Position numbers and translations under genes: made by a program. Below, one piece after another: positions 9,958 through 20,138 of a stretch of DNA of 64,000 nt. The stretch is taken from assembly GCF_001640025.1 (NCBI RefSeq), contig NC_031674.1, positions 1,798,001 to 1,862,000 on the forward strand. The letters run 5' to 3'. The notes beneath the pieces are model-generated. The model worked only from the letters and a program-made list of their open reading frames with translations. It ran no database searches and had not been told where the DNA came from. Origin of the DNA: Sugiyamaella lignohabitans (Eukaryota > Ascomycota > Dipodascomycetes > Dipodascales > Trichomonascaceae). Numbering within the stretch: position 1 is the first letter of the stretch; the number at the start of each line of letters is the position of its first letter.

Positions 9958-12626
9958 TATACGGGGATTCGGTCTCAGTCGTGATCAGGAAGGAAAAACT
10001 GGTGAACAAAATGCAAGTTACTTCACGGTCAATATCTGCCACTTATTGAAGTTACTAGTATCAGGACCCACTACTGCTTGTCCCCAGGGGCTGGGGCTCT
10101 GTTCCAGATACCAATACTCCTCTTGCTTCACTCGAATAGTGCTGTAGGGGATCCAAGGATTAAAACCCAATTAATGGTATGGGAGTTGATGGCTCACGAA
10201 GCGAGCACAACGGGGTCTGGGGCAGCGCCCCAGCCGCCGGAGGCAGCAACAAGGACTAATATAGAGTGCGAAGTTGGAGGCTCAAAGCATATAAATCGGC
10301 CGTAAAAGTGCATATGATTGCGTGCAGATTGGCTCAGACCTCGAGTGACTTAAAATCTTGCGAACCCTGAGACCCTGATCGACGTTGCATGACATGCACT
10401 TCAGAATTCGGAGCTCTGTGTCGGAGTTTAATGTTATAAAAAGTTTAGTGATATAAAAATAGGCCAAAGACGCAAAGAACATTTATTGCTTGTTTTTTGG
10501 GCTTGTCATGTCTCCGATAGATTTGCACACATGTTAGCATACGTATTAAGTCTTTCTACACGGTCGCGTTACCCTATGGTATCATAGCACTGTTATGTAA
10601 GAGTGATTTTAACCGAGATTTACGAGCACTGGACCATGGTCTGGACCGTAGTTATCGGAATTACGACGACACTAGAGATCCCGGGTAGATGGATCCGGTG
10701 CAATTCCGCCTCCCAAAAAGCTATTACCCAACATGTGAAACATTTATAGAGGATCTATGCCGAGCAGGTTGTGATAAACCGCGTATTGGGAGCCGTCCAT
10801 CGCCACGGAACTGCTAGCTGGTACCGTTGTTGGAGTGCATTTTATTGCGTTCGCCGTATAAGATCATGGGTCGAATATCTGAAACATTATTGCTATACCC
10901 CTATAATAACATGTCAGCATGTCATCCGATTGTAGCCGTATTATCTGCAATGGCTACGTTTGGGGATCGGTTAATGGGATTATGCCTGATGACTGAGGGG
11001 TGAGAGGTATCTTCAGAGGTATCTATCTTTAAAGTAACCTTAACAAAAAAGTCGGTTCGCTTAAACTCTTAGTATCTTAGACTGTTAAAGGCTCTCAAAT
11101 CATGCTTGGTAGCTGCAGGTGAAGCTCTTGGTGAATCTGTAGTCAACTTAATGTCGGGTGCTTCATCTGGCCTTGTACCTTGTAACCAGCTTATCGCACA
11201 GTAAGAAGAGACAGATGTGATCCGAGTTTGAAGGTGGAACTCAGAGAACCAATGCACAGATCACGGAGCAAACTTGAAGGACATAATTATTTCCACGACA
11301 TGCCGTGAACCACATGTGCAGCAGCAGCTGTCGAGATGAAACGCGTTTGCAGGTCAAGAAGCAGGCACTCAGACGGCCACTGCTTTGATTACAATTGAAG
11401 ATAGTCGATTTTAGCTACTTAATCTATATCCCTTAAATCCTTTTTTTAGCATCAGGAATTAGCCCCCTTTTTCAAAATAGTGGTAGTTGTCTTTATCACA
11501 ATTCTAACGCCATCCGAGCCATATCTTTGGCACGGCTTTTTTGTGTCAGAATACTATACACTACAGGGATCGGCATTCAGAGTTTCAGGGGGTAAATGGG
11601 ATCTCGCGTCGGAATGTATACATCAATGCGCGAAGGCGTCAACCGAAAAAATATTAACTATAATTAATATTGGCGGCCAAATTAATTGTTGCTAAATAAT
11701 CTGAGTTCCAGTACGAAATTTTGGGGCGGGCGGGGGAAATGAATCAAAATATTTGATAGAGTTTGACCAATGTCTAATTTTGTAGTTGTTTCTACTTGAG
11801 GCCTCGGTTGAGTGAGAAAGTTCAATTAACAAAATATCTTCACGATCGGTCTAAGAAGTAGCTCGAAAAAACAAGTTAGAGGGATCCAGACACAACAGTT
11901 GGTACCGATGGAAACTAGTTTTCAACTCCTGGTCTCCACTTCTCGGCCAACTTCAAACATTACTGCATCGCAGCAAAATAATAATCCCCCTCTTTCACCC
12001 GCTCAATTACGTATTGGACTTCTCATTTAATCGAGTAGCAGTAACGGTGTAAATCTTAACTGTAGACGTCCATAGTATTCTGCATCGATGTGCAATATAT
12101 CTACCTGTTTAGTACAATATATGCACCCCTGGTTACGCTAACACCACTAAAGCACACATCAATGAGAATCAAACAGCTCCTTAAATCTATCATCGTACCA
12201 AAACTCGGTCAATTAAGGTAGCATTAACTACTAAATTAAGGATATTTTTTGGATTACGAAAAAGAAATCTTGATGATGGTTTAGCGAACGCACTCCAACA
12301 CGCTTGGGGATGCGCATCGGCCCCCTTATTTCGTGAACCGGACAAAAATATATAATGGATCCATCTACCCCACTGGAAGAAAGATTTTTTTTTTGGATTT
12401 CTTTTCATCGCCTAACAGCATAAGTTTCCTCTCCTTTTTCTCTTTGCTTTGAAAGCACTGTAAACAATAAAACAACCCAGCAGGTCTGGTGACTTTGTCC
12501 ATTCATTCATACCCCAATCTCAAATTGTATATTTCCTTTTCATTTATTTTCTATTCTCAATTGTTGACAAACTCATTCGTTGCATTAGCATCCACATTCA
12601 TTTTATTACTTCTTCCAATGATGTTC
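9958..12626. other. Gene-free stretch upstream of chitinase
   Basis: About 2.7 kb with no supportable gene. It contains a decayed GC element (10075-10245) and otherwise unique AT-rich sequence. The last few hundred bases are the chitinase promoter; a CCAGC core (Ace2/Swi5-like, RRCCAGCR with one mismatch) occurs at 12477-12481, too weak to annotate separately. Confidence 0.5.
10075..10245. repeat. GC fold-back element, decayed pair
   Basis: The left arm is badly eroded (GGCTGGGGCTCTGTTCCAG in place of the perfect hairpin). The right arm is better preserved, with GGGGC-AGC-GCCCC and CCGCCGGAGGCA. The inner part carries AGCGAGCAC instead of the usual AGCGAGAGGAG. Confidence 0.75.
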
Positions 12627-14111
12627 ATGAAATCTTTTATTGCATTAGCTGTGGCTATCTCAGGCGTCCGTGCTGCCTTTGACATTAATAGCAAGAACAA
12701 TCTTGTTATGTACTGGGGCCAATCTTCTGCTGGTTCAGAACAGTCACTTGGTGACTATTGTGCCCAAACTGCCGGTGACATTTATGTCTTGTCGTTCCTC
12801 TATGAGTTTGGGTCTGGGACTCCTTCTTTAAACATTGACTCTTGTAGTGAGACCTTTCCTGGTAGCACTCTTCTCCACTGTCCCAATATTGGGGCTGATA
12901 TTAAATCTTGCCAGCAGGCTGGTAAGAAGGTTTTGTTGTCTCTTGGTGGTGCTGTTGGACAATACGGTTTCTCTTCCGATAGTGAAGCTCAAACTTTTGC
13001 TGGCACCTTGTGGGATTTGTTTGGCGGTGGTTCTTCTGATACTCGTCCTTTTGATGATGCTGTCGTTGACGGATTTGACCTTGATATTGAAAACGACTCG
13101 TCTACTGGATATGTTGCACTTGTTAATCAACTTCGTCAATACTTTAGCGGTGCTAGTAAAGATTATTACATCTCCACTGCTCCTCAATGCCCCTATCCCG
13201 ATGCCAATGTTGGTGATGTTTTGGCCAATGCTGATATTGATTTTGCCTTCATCCAGTTCTACAATAACTACTGTTCCATTGGTCCAAACTTCAACTTTGA
13301 CACTTGGCAAAACTTTGCTTCTAACACTTCCCCAAATAAGAACATCAAGCTATTCTTGGGACTTCCCGGATCAACTAGTGCTGCTGGTTCAGGTTATGAG
13401 CAGCCTGACGCTGTGGCCTCGGCTGTAGCCAGTATCTCCACTGATTCTAATTTCGCTGGTATCATGCTGTGGGATGCTTCTCAGGGATTTACAAATCAGG
13501 TGAATGGCGTTTCATATGCGCAAGCCATGCAAAACATTCTTGACGGCCAGAGTGGTGGTAACAGTGGTGCATCAGTAAGTTCTCCTGTCTTGCAAACATC
13601 TACCAGTTCAGTTTCCATCCCAACCTCTTCTGTCGCTGCCCCACTGTCATCTTCTCAGCCTGTTGTTACAGCTTCTCCTTCAACTTTCTCAATTGCAGTC
13701 AACTCTGGATTGGATTCGGATCCTACTGGACTGACCCTTGTGGCTATTCCAGAATCAACTACAACTACTGTTGCCACCACCACCGAGAGTATCACCAGTG
13801 TAGTTGGCCATGTTACCTTTACTAAGCAGGTCCAGCCTATCAAATCAGTTAACCCTGCTCCTCCTTCCACTGAAGTTGCAGCTGCTGCTCCTTCAGCTAC
13901 AGGCTCTGCTTCTGCTGGTGGCCCTTGTACTGGAAACGAGACCACCTGCATTGACGGAAAATATTCTGTCTGCAATTTCAACCAGTGGGTTACATTTGAT
14001 TGTCCTGCTGGAACAGTTTGCCTTGTGTCTGGCGGCGCAAGTTGCGGATTCCCACCTTCAAAGAGAGATGAAACCTTTGTAGTCCGTCGACACAAACATC
14101 ATGCTCATTAA
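12627..14111 (+). CDS. CTS1: Secreted GH18 class III-type chitinase (CTS1-like)
   Basis: Endochitinase likely acting at the cell wall during mother-daughter separation. The start is taken at 12627 because it opens a clean signal peptide (MKSFIALAVAISGVRA); an ATG two codons plus earlier at 12618 is an alternative. 494 residues. Order: signal peptide; GH18 TIM barrel of about 300 residues beginning NLVMYWGQSS, with catalytic DGFDLDIE (D148 to E155, Glu acid) and the family QFYNNYC block; a Ser/Thr/Pro-rich linker, probably O-mannosylated; and a C-terminal cysteine-rich CBM19-like chitin-binding domain (CTGNETTCIDG...CNFNQW...CPAGTVC...CGF). A KR dibasic pair near the end could be a Kex2 site. 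Convergent with EFM7. Confidence 0.93.
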   Translation: MKSFIALAVAISGVRAAFDINSKNNLVMYWGQSSAGSEQSLGDYCAQTAGDIYVLSFLYEFGSGTPSLNIDSCSETFPGSTLLHCPNIGADIKSCQQAGKKVLLSLGGAVGQYGFSSDSEAQTFAGTLWDLFGGGSSDTRPFDDAVVDGFDLDIENDSSTGYVALVNQLRQYFSGASKDYYISTAPQCPYPDANVGDVLANADIDFAFIQFYNNYCSIGPNFNFDTWQNFASNTSPNKNIKLFLGLPGSTSAAGSGYEQPDAVASAVASISTDSNFAGIMLWDASQGFTNQVNGVSYAQAMQNILDGQSGGNSGASVSSPVLQTSTSSVSIPTSSVAAPLSSSQPVVTASPSTFSIAVNSGLDSDPTGLTLVAIPESTTTTVATTTESITSVVGHVTFTKQVQPIKSVNPAPPSTEVAAAAPSATGSASAGGPCTGNETTCIDGKYSVCNFNQWVTFDCPAGTVCLVSGGASCGFPPSKRDETFVVRRHKHHAH

Positions 14112-14192
14112 TCGTATACCAAATAGCTTGCATTGTATAACATGACACTGTATTTGATAGCATTTGACTTTTAGTTTTTTATTTTCTTAGTT

Positions 14193-14972
14193 CTACCTCG
14201 TTACAACATAGCCATATACCATACTTCTAATATGCGCCGTCTCCTCTTCTTCTTCAAACATGGGTGTCATTTTTTTCTCAATAATACGTTCTGATTTGAA
14301 ACCAGCCTGTTCCTTCGCTGTGGGAAAGAAGGCCAGATCCTTGTCAGCCAACTTAGGGCGGTGATGGGTAAACACCACAAACAGTTTTCCATCTGGAGCC
14401 AAGCATTTGTCACAGGTGCGGATTAGTTTCTCATGCTCTGAATGGTTAAAAATAAGGTCGGATAAGATGATTAGGTCGAATTTACGGCCATTTTGATTTT
14501 TGGCATTTAACAGATCGTCAACTGGATTTCCCCAGATATATCCTTCAACAGTGATAGGCAATTTCGCTCCGTTAGGTACAGATTCTCTCAGTAATTTCAC
14601 GTTTTCATTGATGTTGTCAATTAAATCTGGATCTGGATAATCGGTGATGACCACGTTATCTGCTGTCAAACTCGCAAGTAAAGAAGGCAGCGCAGCAGCG
14701 GCACCTAATTCGAGCACAGTTTTACCAGTGATCCATTCATCTCGTTTCAAGTCCATGTAGTCAGCTGTTACTTTACCAGCGTTCCATAATAAATGTCCCC
14801 ACAGCGGAGATTTGCCAACCAATCTCATACGGACATTGGCAGGCTGGCCATCCTTCACATATTTAGAGTCTCTTGTGTAAGTTTCAAATGTTGGTTCTGG
14901 AGGAGGAGGCAGGTATCCTTCTGGTTCCTCAAAAATGTTACCATCTATCTCAATGTCCGAATCGCTTGACAT
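14193..14972 (-). CDS. EFM7: Protein N-terminal/lysine methyltransferase Efm7 (NNT1)
   Basis: SAM-dependent seven-beta-strand methyltransferase of the MTF16 group. Yeast Efm7 trimethylates the N-terminal glycine of eEF1A and modifies the next lysine. 259 residues from the ATG at 14972 (MSSDSDIEIDGNIFEEPEG), matching the 261 of the yeast protein; the frame runs a little further upstream but without an ATG. Motif I is VLELGAAAALPSLLA, motif post-I is NVVITDYPDPDLIDNI, and ILSDLIFNHSEHEKL is the conserved DLIFNHSEH block of this family. The N-terminal EPEGYLPPPPEPTFETYTR is also typical. Tail-to-tail with the chitinase, 81 bp apart. Confidence 0.93.
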   Translation of the reverse strand: MSSDSDIEIDGNIFEEPEGYLPPPPEPTFETYTRDSKYVKDGQPANVRMRLVGKSPLWGHLLWNAGKVTADYMDLKRDEWITGKTVLELGAAAALPSLLASLTADNVVITDYPDPDLIDNINENVKLLRESVPNGAKLPITVEGYIWGNPVDDLLNAKNQNGRKFDLIILSDLIFNHSEHEKLIRTCDKCLAPDGKLFVVFTHHRPKLADKDLAFFPTAKEQAGFKSERIIEKKMTPMFEEEEETAHIRSMVYGYVVTR

Positions 14973-15375
14973 AATTGCTTGGATACTCGACTCACAAAAT
15001 TGTTTCAATACAATATGAATTTAGGAACATCTAAATTTTGTGTGGACAATATATCACCGATGTACTTGAAAAATTCTTATAACGATCCTAGACCCTGCGT
15101 CAACCTATACATCATAGTGTAGCATTCTCGAAACTTTAGTTGTATCCTATCACCAAATTAAATTTACTGGTCCAAGCTAAGAAGTAAAAGGTATAGTTAG
15201 TTAAAACCACTGATGAATTTGTGGTCTTCTTCTTACCTTAAACATAGACTTTTAAAACTGTTTTAACTTGTTGATTATATCATGGATATAACAGATAATA
15301 TTTCACTAACCGACGGATATTAAGATGAAAACATCTGTTGAAATAATTGACAAACTACAAGAAGACCACTGAATC

Positions 15376-15564
15376 ATGGAACTATTCCAATTAGGAGATA
15401 TGGAGTCTTACCACAACGGAGCCCCACCGAGTGTGGCGGGCTCAATGCCGGCAGTCGGTATTTGTATGCAGCGATTTTCCACCGAGAGCTTGTCGCAGAT
15501 CAGTACTTTCAACATCATCTTAAACTTGACGAGACTCGCAAACAAGCTTTTAGAGAGGTTCTAA
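15376..15564 (+). other. 62-codon upstream ORF ending 1 nt before COQ2
   Basis: An ATG-initiated frame (MELFQLGDMESYHNG...) ends with TAA at 15562-15564, one base before the COQ2 ATG at 15566. It matches no family I know. If the transcript starts upstream of 15376 this would be a uORF positioned for termination-reinitiation; if it starts downstream, the frame is chance. No other evidence that it is translated. Confidence 0.3.
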
Positions 15565-15565
15565 A

Positions 15566-16735
15566 ATGCTAGTTGGCAGATTGAAAACAAGCGGCTCCCC
15601 GCTGGGAAGTTTAGCTTCTACGTCTCATTGGCTCGTTAATCGATCTGGAAGGTCAGCTAGTTTATTGGGCCTGAATTTAAGGCTATCCACGAATGGCATC
15701 CGGTTCTCATCCAGCGACAATCGTCCTGGAAATGCAACTAATGCTACCACCGCGACTGGTGCAGCCTCAGAAATTGTATCGCCTATGGTCACTAGTGCTA
15801 CTGCTGCAGTTGCTACTCCTACATTACCACAAAGGTTCGTCAACTCACTTCCTCTATCTGTTAAGCCATATGCCGAGCTCATGCGATTAGATAAACCCAT
15901 TGGAACATGGCTGTTATACAGTCCTTGTACAGTTGCAATTACCATGGCAGCTTATCACACAGGTGCTCCCATTACACAAACTTTGTGGATGCTGACTTTA
16001 TTTGGAATTGGATCGGTGATAATGAGAGGTGCAGGTTGCACTATCAACGATCTTTTGGACAGAAACCTTGACAACCAAGTCGAACGTACCAAGACTCGTC
16101 CTTTGGCTAGCAAAGCAGTCTCGGTGCCAGCGGCGATAACATTTCTTGGTGCACAATGTTTTGCAGGTTTGGGAATTCTGCTGTCTCTTCCTTCCGACTG
16201 TTTCCTTCTTGGAGCAGCATCTTTACCATTGGTATTCACGTATCCATTATTCAAACGATTCACTTACTATCCACAAGTCTGTCTGTCTCTCTGTTTTACA
16301 TGGGGTGCTCTTCTGGGATTCCCTGCTATGGGTGTCTGGAACTGGCCAGCCATGCTATGTTTGCATGCCTCATCATTTGCCTGGTGCATGATTTATGATA
16401 CGATATATGCCCATCAAGACAAGCTCTACGATATCAAGGCTGGTATCAAGTCAACTGCTCTTAAATGGGGCAATAAAAGCAAGGATATCATGGAAAAGTA
16501 CGCCTACGGACAGATTGGGTTCCTTGCTGCTGCTGGAGTCTTCGGTGGTATGGGCCCCTTTTTCTTTGGCGCCACGGTTCTTGCTGCCTATCGTGTACTG
16601 ACAATGATCAAAAAAGTCAATCTTGACGACCCTGCCAACTGTTGGAAATGGTTTGTTGAGAATATTAATACCGGTCATTTCCTTTGGGCAGGTGCTTCTG
16701 CTGATTATCTTCTTAGACTAGGAGGGTTGCTTTAG
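15566..16735 (+). CDS. COQ2: 4-hydroxybenzoate polyprenyltransferase
   Basis: Inner-mitochondrial-membrane UbiA-family enzyme that joins the polyprenyl chain to 4-hydroxybenzoate, the second step of the ubiquinone ring pathway. 389 residues. The first ~85 residues are Ser/Thr/Ala-rich with arginines, a likely mitochondrial presequence. The family opening MRLDKPIGTWLLYSPC is followed by the first Asp-rich motif NDLLDRNLD at N161, then ERTKTRPLASKAVS, and the second Asp-rich region YDTIYAHQDKLYD at about residue 275. About 8-9 hydrophobic helices. Single exon. The start is fixed by the presequence and by the stop of a 62-codon upstream ORF one base before it. Convergent with JIP5. Confidence 0.95.
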   Translation: MLVGRLKTSGSPLGSLASTSHWLVNRSGRSASLLGLNLRLSTNGIRFSSSDNRPGNATNATTATGAASEIVSPMVTSATAAVATPTLPQRFVNSLPLSVKPYAELMRLDKPIGTWLLYSPCTVAITMAAYHTGAPITQTLWMLTLFGIGSVIMRGAGCTINDLLDRNLDNQVERTKTRPLASKAVSVPAAITFLGAQCFAGLGILLSLPSDCFLLGAASLPLVFTYPLFKRFTYYPQVCLSLCFTWGALLGFPAMGVWNWPAMLCLHASSFAWCMIYDTIYAHQDKLYDIKAGIKSTALKWGNKSKDIMEKYAYGQIGFLAAAGVFGGMGPFFFGATVLAAYRVLTMIKKVNLDDPANCWKWFVENINTGHFLWAGASADYLLRLGGLL

Positions 16736-17008
16736 GCTCTCTCCCACCGTAGAATAAGAAATGTACATAATTACAATTCATATTGCAAGCGAATCAGAGA
16801 GCTGACTAGGAACGTAGTCCAGCAGATGAGTAAGTCCCGGAAAAGTTGGCCGTGTGCCTTGGACTCATCTTTCATCGCTGGTTTAACTCTGGACTTTACT
16901 ATATCTTTCTCAACCACTCCTGTGAAGCAGTGACAGAGATATATATTTAACATAATACCAGTATCCCGAGAAATACGTCTAGTAGGATGAACCCAAATAA
17001 ATATTTAT

Positions 17009-18218
17009 CTACAGACCTTCAAAACTGGAAATGCCATGAACATACTTGCGAGCCTTCTTGGCTTTGCCTTGACCCTTTTTGCTTTTTTTGCGGGCCGGCT
17101 TGGCATCCTCCTCATCACTGTCATTTTTCTTCTGTGACTCACTGTCGTTTGAGTTTTCGATGTCCTTCTCGGCTGAAGTAGCTGCCTGTTCAGCCTCTTC
17201 GGCTTCCTCCAGCTGTCTCTGATCGGCTGGACTCCTCCAGATTTTAACTGTTTCCATGCCAGCAGTCACGAGTCGATACTCACTGTCTAGCTCGAGCATG
17301 GATACCTCTTCCTTCTTCGAATGAGTCCATATAGACTCTTTTTTACTGGAATGGACGTTGAGTTTATAAACAAGACCATCTGCACCACCAGCAAAGACCT
17401 CGTTTTCTTCAGCTCCGGCAATAACACAGTCAATACTTTGATCACTGAGTGTCATACCGGATTTTTGGATCTCATCCAGATGAGAGTTATCCCAAACAGT
17501 GACTGTACCTTCAGACATGCCAAACACCGAGTACCTGTCACTAGTTATACACCCGCTTAAAAACTCATCGCTTTGCTCTTCACTGGTTGACAGCACACCC
17601 TTTCTAATATCCAAATGAACAAGCGTATAAGATCCAGTAGTGATAAAGTGATACGAGTTTTTAAATGACATATCCACAATGCTAGTGATCATATCGTAAT
17701 GCAAAGAGGGGAATTTGTGAGTGACCTCGAGTGATCTCAAATCAAATATGGTCAATGTCGAGTCTTCGTCTCCTACAGCTATATACTTTTCGTTGACTCG
17801 AGCCACAGTTGGAGTGCTCTTTTTCAGAGCTTCCAGATTCTTGCTAGCAACCTTTCCAGTCTCTGAGGAAGCTTTCTTGATTACATGATCTGAGCCAATG
17901 GAATACAGGTCTTAAGGTTAGTATCAAGACAATCGAGTAATAAACAAACTTGCAGCTCTCGTTTTGAAGTCTGCTGATAACAAAATACTTACAATCGCCA
18001 GAATAATCATAAGCAAGTGCTCTACAACTGCTCTTATGACGCTTTGTACTCCATGCTTCACTCTGAGTTCCAATACCAGCCTCTACACTGTACTTTTGCG
18101 TGCTCACCCGTCCAGAAGCAAGACCCGTCGCATAGATATTGCTATTAGGATGGAATGCCAAAGCAAACAATGGATCCTCAAAGGTCTGTTTGAATAAAAT
18201 CCCCTTATGTTTCACCAT
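17009..18218 (-). CDS. JIP5: WD-repeat protein Jip5 (WDR55 family), one intron
   Basis: Nucleolar WD40 protein linked to 60S ribosome biogenesis. Two exons: 18218-17993 and 17910-17009; intron 17911-17992 (82 nt) has donor GTAAGT, a perfect TACTAAC and an acceptor only 6 nt after it. Splicing joins YDYSGD to YLYSIGSDHVIKK, restoring a WD-type blade. The product is about 375 residues. It begins FEDPLFALAFHPNSNIYATGLASGRV, a conserved N-terminal block of the family; later blades include LVHLDIRKGVLSTSEEQSDE and FAGGADGLVYKLNV. The acidic Ser/Glu-rich stretch and the lysine-rich tail ending YVHGISSFEGL match Jip5. Shorter than the S. cerevisiae protein, mostly in linkers. Confidence 0.92.
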
Positions 18219-18503
18219 CGTTGCTTACTATCAGAAGTTTGAATGACCCCGGCGACCATTCCACTATCTAAATAATGATGCGGCTAAAATTTTTTCGTGA
18301 TCCATATGAAAGTATGCAGGTTCTACGCAGGGACTGCATATCTCACGATTCAGACCATTTGCTTGAAAGTAAAGCAAGTGTTTCAAAAATGCTGAATTCA
18401 CTTATGACTCTGACCTCAGACAGTCTGATCCTGGCCACTCGAGCTAAGTTGCAACTCTTGTGATTTTCAATGCCTTCTGTATTTACCCACGTACCAGTCG
18501 AAT

Positions 18504-18646
18504 TGCCTCCGGCAGCTGGGCTCTACCTCAGATACCGTTGCTCCTCTCGCTCCGCTCGAGTCAATTACCGGATGGTGGGCAGCAGGGTCCAAGCCGCTCG
18601 CAAAGCGAGCACAACGGGTCCGGGCAGAGCCCGGCCGCCGGAGGCA
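18504..18646. repeat. GC fold-back element, variant pair
   Basis: The left arm is type A but eroded. The right arm is a variant in which the hairpin is CCGGGC-AGA-GCCCGG and the inner end is GCTCGC-AAA-GCGAGC. Paired changes on both sides of each stem suggest that base pairing, not primary sequence, is kept. It lies 84 bp after the POLD4 stop. Confidence 0.8.
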
Positions 18647-18730
18647 GTCTTGGGGAGCGTCACCCGAAATCACTTTTAAAATACAATTAAATAAACAATA
18701 CTACATAAATAACAACAGCCATTGACCAGC

Positions 18731-19330
18731 TCATACATAACCATATAAATAAGACTCACTATATTTTGAATCGGACACTCCTTCTTTTGTTTCAAGGATC
18801 TCTTTTACCAGAGCTGGCGGGTTCAGTCCCAGTTTATCAGCTCTGTTCCACCGTTCTAAGCGAGTGATACCGGCGGTCGGACCGTAGGCAGCTGTCATAT
18901 CAAATTGCTTCAACACTTTTTCTGCCGTATTATACTCCTCTTGATGAATGGGTTCCGATATTCTATTTTTTACCATAGAACGAAGATAGTTTTTGTACTC
19001 AGGTTTCTCCACATCCAGTTTAGCTAGCGGTTTGGATTCGTTCTTCACCACCGTATCTTTTTCAGCTATTTCTGACGATACAGTAGATTCTTTCTCTTCT
19101 GGCCCTGGACTCAAGTCCTTCTTTCCAACAACAGCTTCAGAAGTTAAACCTGGCTTTGAAAATACACCTTTGATTGTAGAATTGTCCGTGGGATCTAGTA
19201 TAGGTTGCGCCGTACTGCTCTTTTTTGCGGCATTCACAGCGGTTTTTCCTACTCCTGTAGACCCTCGCTTTGAAACTCCGAATGAGCCAGTGAGTTTCGT
19301 CTGGCCCTTGGTCTCTTTTTTGCCTGCCAT
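18731..19330 (-). CDS. DNA polymerase delta small subunit (POLD4/Cdm1-like)
   Basis: Fourth subunit of DNA polymerase delta, known as POLD4/p12 in animals and Cdm1 in fission yeast; S. cerevisiae has none. 199 residues. The C-terminal ~65 residues carry the family block: LKQFDMTAAYGPTAGITRLE, then RWNRADKLGLNPP, and a terminal LYGYV, matching the human order (LRQFD, YGP, GITRLQRW, LGLEPP, LYPL). The first ~110 residues are low complexity and basic/acidic, with a plausible PCNA-interacting motif at the very N terminus (QTKLTGSF). The ATG at 19330 is followed by this motif, supporting the start. A decayed GC element lies 84 bp beyond the stop. Confidence 0.9.
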   Translation of the reverse strand: MAGKKETKGQTKLTGSFGVSKRGSTGVGKTAVNAAKKSSTAQPILDPTDNSTIKGVFSKPGLTSEAVVGKKDLSPGPEEKESTVSSEIAEKDTVVKNESKPLAKLDVEKPEYKNYLRSMVKNRISEPIHQEEYNTAEKVLKQFDMTAAYGPTAGITRLERWNRADKLGLNPPALVKEILETKEGVSDSKYSESYLYGYV

Positions 19331-20033
19331 ATTCTTTAAAGTTCTTGTCCTGGTCGTATGAACAAAGAAGGATATATTTCATTTACTGGAGATCATGCTG
19401 GATCTTGAACCGCTGTCGCCTTGATTAGCCGCACCCACTAAAAGGCAGCTTCCCAAAAGGGTAATAACTAAACATGTAGGTGATCCGGGGCATTGAGCGG
19501 TTGTTCTGGCTTTTTCAGACCGTTAAATTAATTATTATTATATAAAAACATGTTATTGATTGTGCTGTGACAATATTAGTATCATTTTTGTATTTTGAAG
19601 TTCTACCAATCATCTGGGTCAGAGTAATGGCTTAGGGTCGTGCTGAGTTGATCATCTACATTATGCAATTTTGGAGAAAAGTAAAGTAATACTAAATATC
19701 TATTAAATTCATCTGCTCGTGTTTTTCTTCGAACAAACTGCTTGCTAGAGGATGGTGAACCTACCTAAAGTGTTTTATCAGAACTAGACGTGACCTACAT
19801 AGTTGTTACATAATTATTTTGATTTAGACATGTCTGATCTGTTGCATCTTAGGAACTTACGAATAGTAAGATAGAAGATAGACAACTATATACGATAAGA
19901 TGAGGTGTGGCTCTGTAGTAGAATTGTCCCCCTCAATTTATCTAGAGTAAAAGCTCATCTTTTTTCTAAAGTGGCCCCGAGATATGGCACCAAGCCAAAA
20001 AAACTACCCTCTAACCGCTGCTCGACCCGGGGT
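19331..20033. other. Gene-free stretch between POLD4 and DHA1 transporter
   Basis: About 700 bp of AT-rich sequence, including the POLD4 promoter. Nothing further recognised. Confidence 0.5.
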
Positions 20034-20092
20034 GCTCCGCTTCACGGAGCCACTGGGACCGTCGATGCCCGACTCGAGCGTGGGGAGCGGGA
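20034..20092. repeat. GC fold-back element, inner remnant
   Basis: Only the central part survives: a GCTCCG-CTTCA-CGGAGC hairpin, the GGGACCGTCGA core and CCCGACTCGAGCG. The CTGGGGC hairpins and outer ends are missing. It lies 46 bp after the stop of the transporter gene. Confidence 0.65.
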
Positions 20093-20138
20093 GAATGTTA
20101 AAAACAAAAACATCTATTTGAACCTAGCTAATAAATAA

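Noticed and set aside
10340..10420. Possible tRNA on the minus strand (GGGTTCGC T-loop-like)
   Set aside because: No acceptor-stem pairing or D-arm can be formed around it. No other convincing T-loop was found anywhere in the window.
12489..12626. Longer N terminus for the chitinase
   Set aside because: It would begin at a GTG, whereas ATG 12627 gives a textbook signal peptide.
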